63,672 nucleotides of DNA from Planctomycetota bacterium (GTDB lineage Bacteria > Planctomycetota > UBA8108 > UBA1146), in assembly GCA_028825265.1 (NCBI GenBank), contig JAPKAM010000005.1:1-63672 (forward strand), read 5' to 3'. A model generated the notes under the pieces. It did no database searches. It was not told the origin of the DNA and was given only the letters and a program-made list of their open reading frames with translations. The position numbers and the translations under genes were made by a program. This document shows positions 50,009-59,173 of this stretch, in pieces (the stretch's first letter is position 1; every line of letters begins with the position of its first letter).

Positions 50009-51202
50009 ATGAATCAAAGAAGGTTGGATCAACTTCTGAAGCCCCTTGTGGAGGAGGAGCGGTTCGCCCTGTACCAGGGGCTCGCTCGATTTGCAGATGA
50101 GGAGCTCGCCGACAAAATTCTCGGCTGGGAGAGAGCCCATCAACTCCTGCCTCAGGATGTCATCGGGCAACTGGGAGAAATGGGTGTGTTCGGCTTGCCG
50201 ATCCCGGAGCAATACGGCGGGCAAGGGGGCGGCATGACCGATCTGCTACTGGCGGGTCTGGCACTCTCTTACCAGAGTCAATCGATCGCCATCACGCCCG
50301 GAGCGGCAGTTTCTCTGGGAGCCAATCCGGTGCTGAAATTTGGTACCGATGAGCAAAAAGCTAAATTCCTTCCTGAACTCTCGGCGGGTGATCGGATGTT
50401 CTGTTTCGGATTGTCTGAGCCGGGGCGCGGGTCGGATGCCGCAAATCCGCAGGTGGTGGCCACTCGTGAGGGGGATCACTTCAGGCTTCGAGGAGAGAAA
50501 TGCTGGAGTACTAACGCTGCATGGTCGAGTCACATCGTGGTACATGCGTTGACCGATCCTGATGGTCGAAATGGGCATCGAAGTACCTGTTTCATCATCC
50601 CCATCGATCGCGAAGGGGTGCACTACCAGGAGATGGAAGGAAAGACGGTCTGGCCTCTTTCCTCTACGGGTTCCGTTGCTCTCGATGGAGTCGTGGCCAC
50701 CGAAGACGAAATTCTAGGCGATCTCAACGAGGGGTTCCGAGTCATGGCCACGACCCTCAATGGGGGCAGATTGTTCGTCGCTTCGATGGCTTTGGGATCG
50801 CTGGCGTTCGCCCTCGACAAGACCCGGAATTATGTCCAGCAGAGAGATCAATTCGGTGGGCCGATCGGTCGCTTTCAGCGCGTTCAGGATGTGGTGCTGG
50901 AGATGGATCTGGCGCTGGAAAGAAACCTGACCTGGTTGATGCATCTGGCGCAGGGCCATGACCGCGGAGAGATCCAGCGGGAACAGGCTGCAAAGGTGAA
51001 GATTGATTGCAGCCGGGTCGCGTCGAAACTGCTGTTGGATGCGATGGAAGTTTGCGGTGGAGTGGCCGGTCTCGACGAGTTCGGGCTGGCACGTCACAGT
51101 GCGGACCTGTTTGTGACCCGGGTCGGAGAAGGATCTAATCGGGCACTGATGACTCAGGCGGTTCGTCCGCTATTGCCAGACATCGCGGATCAATTGCAGT
51201 GA
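50009..51202 (+). CDS. Acyl-CoA dehydrogenase family protein
   Basis: FCFGLSEPGRGSDAANPQVVATREGDHFRLRGEKCWSTNA; RDQFGGPIGRFQRVQDVVLEM; LDAMEVCGGVAGLDEFGLAR. Confidence 0.93.
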   Translation: MNQRRLDQLLKPLVEEERFALYQGLARFADEELADKILGWERAHQLLPQDVIGQLGEMGVFGLPIPEQYGGQGGGMTDLLLAGLALSYQSQSIAITPGAAVSLGANPVLKFGTDEQKAKFLPELSAGDRMFCFGLSEPGRGSDAANPQVVATREGDHFRLRGEKCWSTNAAWSSHIVVHALTDPDGRNGHRSTCFIIPIDREGVHYQEMEGKTVWPLSSTGSVALDGVVATEDEILGDLNEGFRVMATTLNGGRLFVASMALGSLAFALDKTRNYVQQRDQFGGPIGRFQRVQDVVLEMDLALERNLTWLMHLAQGHDRGEIQREQAAKVKIDCSRVASKLLLDAMEVCGGVAGLDEFGLARHSADLFVTRVGEGSNRALMTQAVRPLLPDIADQLQ

Positions 51203-51212
51203 TGAGGGCGGA

Positions 51213-52856
51213 TTATTTTCTGCTAGGCATCGGATAGCAGTACTGGGTGTATGGCGTTTCAGATTTACTTTGGAGTTCGAGGTGGCGGACCAGAAGTGAC
51301 GGACTGATGGTCGACACCGGAACGAATCCACTCTCGGCTCCACACCAACCATTATCCAGTACCGGTTGATCTCCAGCCGCGATGATTCCATGAACAGCAT
51401 TGAGAGGTGTACCGATGAAGTTGATTCCTCGAACCAACTCCTCGCGTCCATCGGGATAGATCCTCGAAGCCAGGTTCACCTCCCCGAGAAAGGCCTGGAA
51501 GTCATAGGAATCGGTCGCCGTTTCTCCTCCGGTGGCATCGATGATGCGGATCCCATACGGAAGTCCCTGCTGCTTGATCTGATCGATCAGTTGTTTCCTG
51601 AGAGACTTCGGGTCCAGTCCGTTGGAGGCCTCGAGGATTGTGACACCCATCCGGCTCATCGAGCGCTCATGCCGTCTCGATCGGGCGTGACCATTGGATC
51701 GGTGTCTTTTATTGACCGGAATCTTGCCCGTCAGAAACCCGGTCAATTTGCCAGCCTCGATGAGGCGGGCATCTGCAGCGGGGGTTCCCTCGTCGTCAAA
51801 TTGGTAGTGGCCGACCAGGCCGTGCTCTCGATCATTCGAATCGACCCACGATGCCTGGGTTGGATCGTCGTGCAGTGTCAAGAAATCGGGAAGGACCCGA
51901 TTGCCCAGGGCATCGGCAAAGGTCTTGGCCTCGCCGGTGGCGCGCAGTCGGTTTCCCTCTAACCGATGGCCAAGTGCCTCGTGAATCAGCAATCCTGCAG
52001 CAACAGGCTCTAGCAGGACCGGCCCCGAGTAGGAGTGAATCTTCGGTGCCGCTGCAATCTTCTCTAGTTGCCTTGCCGCAGCTCGAATCTCCCTGCGAAA
52101 ACTGTTCAGGTCGGGTAACTGATCTGGATGTGGAGTGAAGTGATTCACGGTCCACGGAATTCCATCTCCCTTGTCACTCAGATACCAGAGGTAGGCATTC
52201 AACTGCCAGTAAGCGAGGCTTTCGATGGAGACGGATCCATCGGAGTTGACGAATATGTTGGTCTGATGGCGAACTTTCAGTTCTACGTGACTGTTTCGAA
52301 TTCTCGGGAAGTCGAGCAGCGTGGCACTGGCTTTCTCGACATAGTCTGCCCAGTACTCGTGGTCGATGGGGGGGAGGTCGACCGGATTTTGGGCCTGAAG
52401 CGCAGCACTCTTCTGCCAGGCTGCGAGGTGTTCACAGGTATCGAGATAGGTCAATTCGTGAGCACGTTTTCGAAGGAAAGCCTCTTCCGCTTCCCGATAC
52501 TTGGCATCGGTCAGTCTCCAGAGTCCGATTCGCATAGGGTCCGAGCGATCGGAGATGGGCAACTCGACGTATCCATACGACTCATCTTCGTCGGAGTTGT
52601 CGAACAGACCACCATCGGTGACCTGATCACGGCGGTAACTCCCGACCCGTGCATCGGCGAGACAGTTTCTGCGCTGATACCGTTCATTCTTGTAGAGAGC
52701 TCCGTACCTGGCTTCAACTTCGAACAGGTCGAGGTCTCGAATCAGGTAAGAGAGGTAGAACAACTTCGGAAATCCGGGTTTTCTCAGTCCTAGGGTGGCT
52801 CGTTTCGCCTCGGTCGTCGCGAGACGAGCCAACTTCAATGCGCTTTTCCTGTTCAA
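51213..52856 (-). CDS. TldD/PmbA-family metallopeptidase
   Basis: TTG start with GGAGG; LLIHEALGHRLEGNRL (HExxGH); GVTILEASNG; YGIRIIDATGGETATDSYDFQAF. Confidence 0.85.
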   Translation of the reverse strand: MNRKSALKLARLATTEAKRATLGLRKPGFPKLFYLSYLIRDLDLFEVEARYGALYKNERYQRRNCLADARVGSYRRDQVTDGGLFDNSDEDESYGYVELPISDRSDPMRIGLWRLTDAKYREAEEAFLRKRAHELTYLDTCEHLAAWQKSAALQAQNPVDLPPIDHEYWADYVEKASATLLDFPRIRNSHVELKVRHQTNIFVNSDGSVSIESLAYWQLNAYLWYLSDKGDGIPWTVNHFTPHPDQLPDLNSFRREIRAAARQLEKIAAAPKIHSYSGPVLLEPVAAGLLIHEALGHRLEGNRLRATGEAKTFADALGNRVLPDFLTLHDDPTQASWVDSNDREHGLVGHYQFDDEGTPAADARLIEAGKLTGFLTGKIPVNKRHRSNGHARSRRHERSMSRMGVTILEASNGLDPKSLRKQLIDQIKQQGLPYGIRIIDATGGETATDSYDFQAFLGEVNLASRIYPDGREELVRGINFIGTPLNAVHGIIAAGDQPVLDNGWCGAESGFVPVSTISPSLLVRHLELQSKSETPYTQYCYPMPSRK

Positions 52857-53398
52857 TCTCTTTCCTCCAGCAGGTGAATCACCTGAGCATCGGGCAGTTT
52901 GGCTCGCCCTCCGAGAAAGGTGAGTTCCATCAGAAAGGCACAACCGATGACGACTCCGCCCATCTTTTCGACCAGTTCACAGCAAGCGGCCATCGTGCCA
53001 CCGGTGGCCAGAACATCGTCGACCAGCAATACTTTTTGACCGGGCTGGATCGAATCGGCGTGGATCTCTACGGTGTCGCTGCCGTATTCGAGGGAATACT
53101 CGACCGAGTGAACTTCTCTGGGGAGCTTTCCCGGCTTTCGAATCGGCACGAAGCCGACTTCCATTCGCATCGACAGCGGCACTCCGAACAGAAACCCCCT
53201 CGACTCAGGGGCTGCAATGATCTCGACGCCTAACTGGCCAACCCTTTCCTCGAGCAGTTCGATCGAGGTGGCGAAGGCACTGGGGCACGCGAGCAGGGGA
53301 GTGATGTCCTTGAACTGGATCCCGGGAGCCGGAAAGTCTGCGACCGTGGCGATCTTGCTCCTGAGGAGGTCGATGCGGCGATCTGTCGATTCATTCAT
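52853..53398 (-). CDS. apt: Adenine phosphoribosyltransferase
   Basis: DFPAPGIQFKDITPLL; APESRGFLFGVPLS; VLLVDDVLATGGTMAACCELVEKMGG. Confidence 0.95.
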   Translation of the reverse strand: MNESTDRRIDLLRSKIATVADFPAPGIQFKDITPLLACPSAFATSIELLEERVGQLGVEIIAAPESRGFLFGVPLSMRMEVGFVPIRKPGKLPREVHSVEYSLEYGSDTVEIHADSIQPGQKVLLVDDVLATGGTMAACCELVEKMGGVVIGCAFLMELTFLGGRAKLPDAQVIHLLEERD

Positions 53399-53500
53399 GG
53401 AAATCCCCCTCCAGTGGAGACGGTCCTGGACCGTCGCTGTTGAAGGGGGAAATGCTATCCGAAGGCTGGATGGGGTGGAAGAGAGCCGGCGGCTCGAAGC

Positions 53501-54364
53501 TTAGCCAGTCATCTCCTCGTATTGCTCGTCGTAGATCTCCGGTTGCTCGATCTGTCCCTCTGCGACCAACTCCTGGAGTTTGCCGAGGGCGTCATTCTCG
53601 ATCTGACGCACCCGCTCACGTGACAACTTCACCCGTTGACCGATTTCCTTCAAGGTCATCGGTTCTCCATTATCGAGACCATATCGCATGCGCAAGATCT
53701 TGGTCTCGCGAGCGTCGAGGTGACCGAGCAGGTTATGAATCATGTCGACCTGGATCTTCTTCTCGAGGGAAGCGTGAGGCTGAGTCTGCGAAGGATCTTC
53801 GAGGATGTCGGAGATGGTCCAGGAGTTTTCGATCGAGATGGTCTGGCTGACAGAATCTGCAACATAAAGTGCATTCTTGATGATGTCAGTTTTTTCCATG
53901 GGGATTTCCATCCGCTCGGCGATCTCGTGGAATTGTGCGGGGCGTCCCAGCTCGATGGTGAGGTCAGCGGCTGCTTTCTTCCACTTGGTGATGGTTTCCA
54001 CCATGTAAGAAGGGATACGAACCGATTTTACCGTGTCGATCAGCGCTCTTTTGATCGATTGCTTGATCCACCAGGTTCCGTAGGTGCTGAAACGGCATTC
54101 CGCTGCCGGGTCGAAGCGCTCCACTGCTTTGAGTAGGCCGAGGTTTCCTTCCTCGATCAAGTCGAGCAAGGGGAGACCGCGTTCGACATAGTGCTTGGCG
54201 ATACTGACCACTAGTCTCAAATTTGAGTGAACCATCTTGTCGCGAGCTGCGGGATCGCCTTGGCGAACCAGAATTGAAAGAGCTCGTTCTTCATCCGCTG
54301 TGAGGAGCGAATGGCGATTGATATCCAGGAAATATGCCTCAAGGCCGACCTCGCGAGCAGACAT
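53501..54364 (-). CDS. RNA polymerase sigma-70 family factor (group 1/2-like, no region 1.1)
   Basis: NLRLVVSIAKHY, LDLIEEGNLGLLKAVERFDP, FSTYGTWWIKQSIKRAL, TLKEIGQRVKLSRERVRQIENDALGKL. Confidence 0.95.
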   Translation of the reverse strand: MSAREVGLEAYFLDINRHSLLTADEERALSILVRQGDPAARDKMVHSNLRLVVSIAKHYVERGLPLLDLIEEGNLGLLKAVERFDPAAECRFSTYGTWWIKQSIKRALIDTVKSVRIPSYMVETITKWKKAAADLTIELGRPAQFHEIAERMEIPMEKTDIIKNALYVADSVSQTISIENSWTISDILEDPSQTQPHASLEKKIQVDMIHNLLGHLDARETKILRMRYGLDNGEPMTLKEIGQRVKLSRERVRQIENDALGKLQELVAEGQIEQPEIYDEQYEEMTG

Positions 54365-54448
54365 GCGGTGTTCCCTTCCAAGGAGAGCATTGTGATCGAG
54401 CCGGGAGTCGGCCCACGATCACCGGGGCGTTTGTTGCCCATGGAAGAG

Positions 54449-57262
54449 TCATCGGTCGCGAGGCGGGTTCATCTTTACTGGATCTGCGGATCTTTCTGAT
54501 CTTCTCTTCCACCAATCTTTCCAGCGCTCCGCAATTTCCTCCTGTGCGGTGGTCCTTTCACGGGTATCGGTGATGGAGAAAGTGTTCCACCAGCCCATAT
54601 CTGCCCCTGTGAGGCGTCGTAGCAGCGGAATCGAATAATTGCGGAGATTACGGGTGTCGCAACGCTGGACAAGCACTGCGAGGAGCCGCTCCCTGGGAAA
54701 ATTGCCTTCATTTGCGTGACTGGCGACCCACGACTCGATCGCCCGTAGTGCCACCGGTAGCTGATTTTCGAGGATGCGGTTGCGCTCGGAGGAGGGTGTT
54801 TCGAGCCATCCGAGCACCAGATCGACGGTCTCCAAGTCGCCGAGGAGGAGCAGTTGCTCCATCGATTTCTGGGCTTCCCGGGTGGCCCTCTGTTCCAGTA
54901 CCTGAATACCCCTGAACAGCAGTTCCCTGCCACGAAGGTCTCCCAGGACCAGCAATGCCCGCGCCACCGCCTCGCTCTGAGATTGTTCCCAGAGTGTGAT
55001 CAGGAGTTCCCTGGCAGACTCGAGTTGCAAGGTGGTCACGATGTCGATGACGGTATTTCGAGTGGTCTGCTGTGGTGAGTTCAATTGGGTCAGCAGTGTC
55101 TCCTCAATCGCGTCCCAGCTCGGTTCCGATTCCCAGCCCTGTTGCTTCTCGGCCTCATCGGCATCGATCACCTCCATCAGGACGAGGGTCTGGTAGGTGA
55201 CCAGCGAGCGAGACTGGGCACTCTCGGAACCCAATCTGGCGGAACTGACCCGGTGGACCCAGCGTCGCCAGCGCGGACGCAGCCGTGCGAGGACCGGACG
55301 ATCCTCCACCAGCAAGATCGATCCGGAAAGTCGATAAGTGTTGCCGCGCGTGGCTTCAACCTGGATCGATTCGTCCTCGCCGTTGTCCTCGATGGCGATG
55401 AAACGTCGTCCCACCTGCAACACCAGCCGCTGGAGTCTCAATGGATCGGTCTTGCCTTCCGGATCGATCCTGAAATCTGCCAGGGTCAGCCGGACCCACT
55501 GATTTGATTCGGTCTTCTGGTAGAGCTGGTCGTCTTCCAGTCCCGCTAGCTTCTCTTTCCAATACTTGGCCTGTTTGGTCCAGTAACTCTCGTCACGAGT
55601 TCGGACCTTCGTGGTGGTAGGGCTGCCTAGATTCTTCGAGAGCAGTTGAAGCGCAGTAGAGCGTTGGTTGTTGGAACCATGGGCGAGAACTTCGATCAGG
55701 GTTTCGAACAGGAGGCGGCGGATGGACGGTGGTAGGAAGTTGTACTGGCTCAACCGAGTCACCGAGTTCCTGACACGGAATCCGATGGTGGTGTCGGTAC
55801 TGACGAGCCCTTTGGCAAATCCCTTGCAGACCTGCTTCCAGATCTCTTCGGGAACCTCCTTCAGTTGCTGCATCTGAGCGGCCAGAACACCGACGGCAAT
55901 TTCCGAGTGCTGGGTCGGGATCAGATGGCTGACGCTTGTGAGCCACTCCAGTGGTAACTGCTCCGATTGGTTGGAGAGGAATGCAAGGGTTCCCAGGATC
56001 AAGGGGATTCGACCGGGAGCCTGGGCCAGATCCTCGCCGAGTGCATTGCGGACGCGACCATCGAGGGCCTCCATCCATTGGTCGCTGGGAACATGGCGGT
56101 GCAAGGCACTCCATATCGAGGCCATACGAGAGTTGGTCCAGCGCAGTATCGGCAGTGCCGCCGGTGAGAGAATCGCTTCGATCACGCTCTGTCCGTGAGT
56201 CGAGGCAAACTCGGGATCCTCGATCCGCTGGAGCAATGCATGCCAGGTGAGGTGCTGCCTCCACGGTGAGAGATCTCCGCAGTGGCGAATCATTAACTCG
56301 ATCGACCGATCGATATCGGCCTCGATGAGGCCGGGTATCAGTGCATCGATTCGATCGATCGAGATCGAATCGGTGCCGTCGAGATGATCTGCAATCAGGT
56401 CGGTGAGATGCTGCCGGGCCGTGGTCTCTCCACTGCTCAGAAGCGCCATCGAGTGAGCATCCAGAACCCGAGCGTTCGCTCCTTTGGCGGGGGCTGGAAG
56501 GATTTGCGGCTCGGGCCAGATGCTCGCCAGCATCCAGAGTGCAGGATCTTCGGTTCTGGGTAGATGCTTCAATATGGCCCTGCGAAGCCTTTCGGCGGGT
56601 TCCATTCGTTCCAGTTCCTCGGAGGGGTTGTGGTGTATGACTGCGGCCCAGGTCGCCAGTTCGCCGACCGTGGTGGTCTCTCCCAGCGCATGTTCCATCG
56701 CCACTCGTTCTTCGGAGAGGATCACCCAAGGGACTCCAGGGTCGAGACCGCGAGCGGGGGGGCCGCTGATGATGGTGGTGTTGACTCCAGGAAAGAGGAT
56801 CTCCACCGAATAGGGTGCTTCGGTCCCTCGGATCTCGACCTGGATCCTGCGCTCCTCGGTGGCGGAGGTGACGCTGCTCTGGATCAGGTCGTTTCGGGTG
56901 AAGCGGATCGAGGCCGAATCGAGATGGGTTCGGCGTGACAGAATCGAACCCTCGCTAGCATTTCCGATTCGCACGACATCGACGATCAAGATGGGCGGTG
57001 AGAGTAGCGAGAGCATTTCCTTGATGCGAGCTCGAACCTCGGGATCTGGGTGCTGCAGCGAGGAGCGTAGTGCGTCGACTGCAGCGGGTCCGGCGTCCAG
57101 CAGTTTTCTGGCCGCCTCTTCCCGTATCGACCAATTCTCGTCGCCCAGATTCTCGATCCAACTTGAGATGTCGGAACGGGTGACCGCCGGTTCGTCATCG
57201 ATGGCTGACATGGAGAGGGTAGGGAAAGCCAGGAGCGATAGTGAGAGAAGAATCATCAACAT
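54449..57262 (-). CDS. Large exported protein with HEAT-like repeat, function unknown
   Basis: Signal peptide MLMILLSLSLLAFPTLSMSA; ENWSIREEAARKLLDAGPAAVDALRSSLQHPDPEVRARI HEAT segment. Confidence 0.8.
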   Translation of the reverse strand: MLMILLSLSLLAFPTLSMSAIDDEPAVTRSDISSWIENLGDENWSIREEAARKLLDAGPAAVDALRSSLQHPDPEVRARIKEMLSLLSPPILIVDVVRIGNASEGSILSRRTHLDSASIRFTRNDLIQSSVTSATEERRIQVEIRGTEAPYSVEILFPGVNTTIISGPPARGLDPGVPWVILSEERVAMEHALGETTTVGELATWAAVIHHNPSEELERMEPAERLRRAILKHLPRTEDPALWMLASIWPEPQILPAPAKGANARVLDAHSMALLSSGETTARQHLTDLIADHLDGTDSISIDRIDALIPGLIEADIDRSIELMIRHCGDLSPWRQHLTWHALLQRIEDPEFASTHGQSVIEAILSPAALPILRWTNSRMASIWSALHRHVPSDQWMEALDGRVRNALGEDLAQAPGRIPLILGTLAFLSNQSEQLPLEWLTSVSHLIPTQHSEIAVGVLAAQMQQLKEVPEEIWKQVCKGFAKGLVSTDTTIGFRVRNSVTRLSQYNFLPPSIRRLLFETLIEVLAHGSNNQRSTALQLLSKNLGSPTTTKVRTRDESYWTKQAKYWKEKLAGLEDDQLYQKTESNQWVRLTLADFRIDPEGKTDPLRLQRLVLQVGRRFIAIEDNGEDESIQVEATRGNTYRLSGSILLVEDRPVLARLRPRWRRWVHRVSSARLGSESAQSRSLVTYQTLVLMEVIDADEAEKQQGWESEPSWDAIEETLLTQLNSPQQTTRNTVIDIVTTLQLESARELLITLWEQSQSEAVARALLVLGDLRGRELLFRGIQVLEQRATREAQKSMEQLLLLGDLETVDLVLGWLETPSSERNRILENQLPVALRAIESWVASHANEGNFPRERLLAVLVQRCDTRNLRNYSIPLLRRLTGADMGWWNTFSITDTRERTTAQEEIAERWKDWWKRRSERSADPVKMNPPRDR

Positions 57263-57408
57263 GTGTCAGGCTATTTTCCGGGTCCATTGCACATGGACCT
57301 AGAGTCTCCTACTCTTCCGCCAGAGGCGAATCTTCAAGAAAACACTTCAGTAGGCTCGGTTCTGCTGCCGATATTCCCCTTGGAGCCTCTTGTACCAAGC
57401 CCTGCTCG

Positions 57409-57436
57409 AGTTGGAGTCATCTCGTTGACTCCAACT
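57409..57436 (+). promoter_or_regulatory. Perfect 11-bp inverted repeat upstream of sigma-54 activator gene
   Basis: AGTTGGAGTCA (57409-57419) - TCTCGT - TGACTCCAACT (57426-57436). Confidence 0.55.
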
Positions 57437-57457
57437 TGAAACGGTCGGGCAAGAGCA

Positions 57458-59155
57458 ATGCACAAGGATACCCTGAATCGGGATCTCATGCAGGTTGGAC
57501 CAAATGCCCTGATCGGGCAGCAGCCAGGAGGATTGACCTTGTCGAATGACTCGCTCGAACTCGAACTTCGCGAAGGGCTTCAGGGCCTCGATGAAGTGCA
57601 GTTATCTCGACGATGTGAGTTCCTCACTGCATCGTTATTGGGAGTTTTCCTGGAGCAGTTCAATGCTCGCTGTGCCAGTGCCTTCCTAGTCACCTCCGAG
57701 GGCCAAGATGGAGAGTTCAAATGCGAGGAGATCGCCACCCGTGCGGTGGGTGGGCAAAGGCATCCCGAAGCGATCAACCTGAAGATGGTTCAGCAACTGT
57801 CAGCGCTGGATGGACCTCAGTGCACGGCAGGAAATCGCCCGTCTCACCAGGCCCATCATGGCCCCATCCTGTCGGTTGTACTTTCGTCCAGTCGCCAGGA
57901 GTTGGTGTTGTTTCTGGTCGAGGCGGATGCCAGCAGCGGCTTTGATCAAGACTCTGCCGACTTGCTGGCCACGATGGTGGAACTGGTTGAAAGTGAGATC
58001 ATCGATTCGCTGCTGATCAGCCAGCAGGCCCAGAGAATCGAGAATCTAGAGAATCATATCGAGCGAGCCGAGGAAACTCTGGCCGATCATGACATCGAGC
58101 TGCCGATTCTCGATGAGGTTCAACCCGCCATCCCAGACGAGACCACAGCGACTCTCCATTCGCTCGGTGGAGTTTCCAGTTACGACTTGGTGATGTGCGA
58201 GCTCCTCTCTCACCTGGACCGATTGCGCGAATCGGACCTGAGCGTGTTGATCTCAGGGGAAACCGGTACTGGCAAGAGCCTGCTCGCTAGAGCCCTTCAT
58301 GAGGGGACCTGCCGGCAGCATCATCGATTCGAGGTGGTTTCCTGCGGGGCGCTGACACCGAGCCTGGTCGAGGGTGAACTATTCGGCTGGCGTAAGGGTG
58401 CTTTCAGTGGAGCCGATGAAGACCAAAGTGGTGTTTTCGAACGAGCCAGTGGTGGTGTTGTGTTTCTCGAAGAGGTCGGGGATCTACCCCTCGAGTTTCA
58501 GCAGAAACTGCTGCGAGTGCTGCAAGAGGGACTCCTTCGCCCGGTCGGGGGCTCGGAACTGATCCCTGTCGATGTAAGGATCGTGGCCTCGACATGCCAG
58601 GATCTCCCCGAGATGGTGCGGGCAGGGAAATTCCGTGAAGACCTCTACTACCGGTTGGCCGGATTTACCCTCGAGGTGCCTCCGCTGAGGGAGCGCATCG
58701 TGGATATCCCGCACCTGATCGAGCAGTTCTTTTCCGATGCCCTGGAGCAGGACAGTCCGACACGAAAGTTTTCACGCAGTGCGATGACGGAACTGGTCGC
58801 CTACCCGTGGCCTGGAAATCTGCAGCAACTGCGAAATGTCGTGAATCAGTCGGTTCTCGCCAGCAAACAGCGGATCATTCCCCGCAAGATGGTCGAGAGC
58901 TACCTCGAGAAGCCTTCGGGGGAACGACTTCATGGTGAGAAAGTCCAGTCGACGGTCGAGGAATTGGTCCTGAGAATCCCAGCAACCGAGGGATTCAACG
59001 ACATCGTTGCAGAGGTGGAGCGACTGGTGATTCTCACGGCATTGCGCAGAAACCGCGGCAACAAGTCGAGGGTCACGAAGCAGTTGAAGATTCCGCGCCA
59101 GACCCTCTACAACAAACTGGATCGCTATGGGATCGACGAGTCCGAGTACAAGTAG
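57458..59155 (+). CDS. Sigma-54 interaction domain transcriptional regulator (bEBP) with Fis-type HTH
   Basis: GETGTGKSLLARALHEG; GWRKGAFSGADEDQSGVFERASGGVVFLEEVGDLPLEFQQKLLRVLQEG; C-terminal GNKSRVTKQLKIPRQTLYNKLDRYGI. Exact start uncertain. Confidence 0.9.
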   Translation: MHKDTLNRDLMQVGPNALIGQQPGGLTLSNDSLELELREGLQGLDEVQLSRRCEFLTASLLGVFLEQFNARCASAFLVTSEGQDGEFKCEEIATRAVGGQRHPEAINLKMVQQLSALDGPQCTAGNRPSHQAHHGPILSVVLSSSRQELVLFLVEADASSGFDQDSADLLATMVELVESEIIDSLLISQQAQRIENLENHIERAEETLADHDIELPILDEVQPAIPDETTATLHSLGGVSSYDLVMCELLSHLDRLRESDLSVLISGETGTGKSLLARALHEGTCRQHHRFEVVSCGALTPSLVEGELFGWRKGAFSGADEDQSGVFERASGGVVFLEEVGDLPLEFQQKLLRVLQEGLLRPVGGSELIPVDVRIVASTCQDLPEMVRAGKFREDLYYRLAGFTLEVPPLRERIVDIPHLIEQFFSDALEQDSPTRKFSRSAMTELVAYPWPGNLQQLRNVVNQSVLASKQRIIPRKMVESYLEKPSGERLHGEKVQSTVEELVLRIPATEGFNDIVAEVERLVILTALRRNRGNKSRVTKQLKIPRQTLYNKLDRYGIDESEYK

Positions 59156-59173
59156 CCGAGCGACGCTCTCATC

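Noticed and set aside
55593-56729. 378-aa minus-strand ORF inside the HEAT-protein gene
   Set aside because: Alternative-frame shadow ORF of a real 937-aa CDS; Arg/Ser/Pro-rich composition typical of out-of-frame GC-rich DNA.
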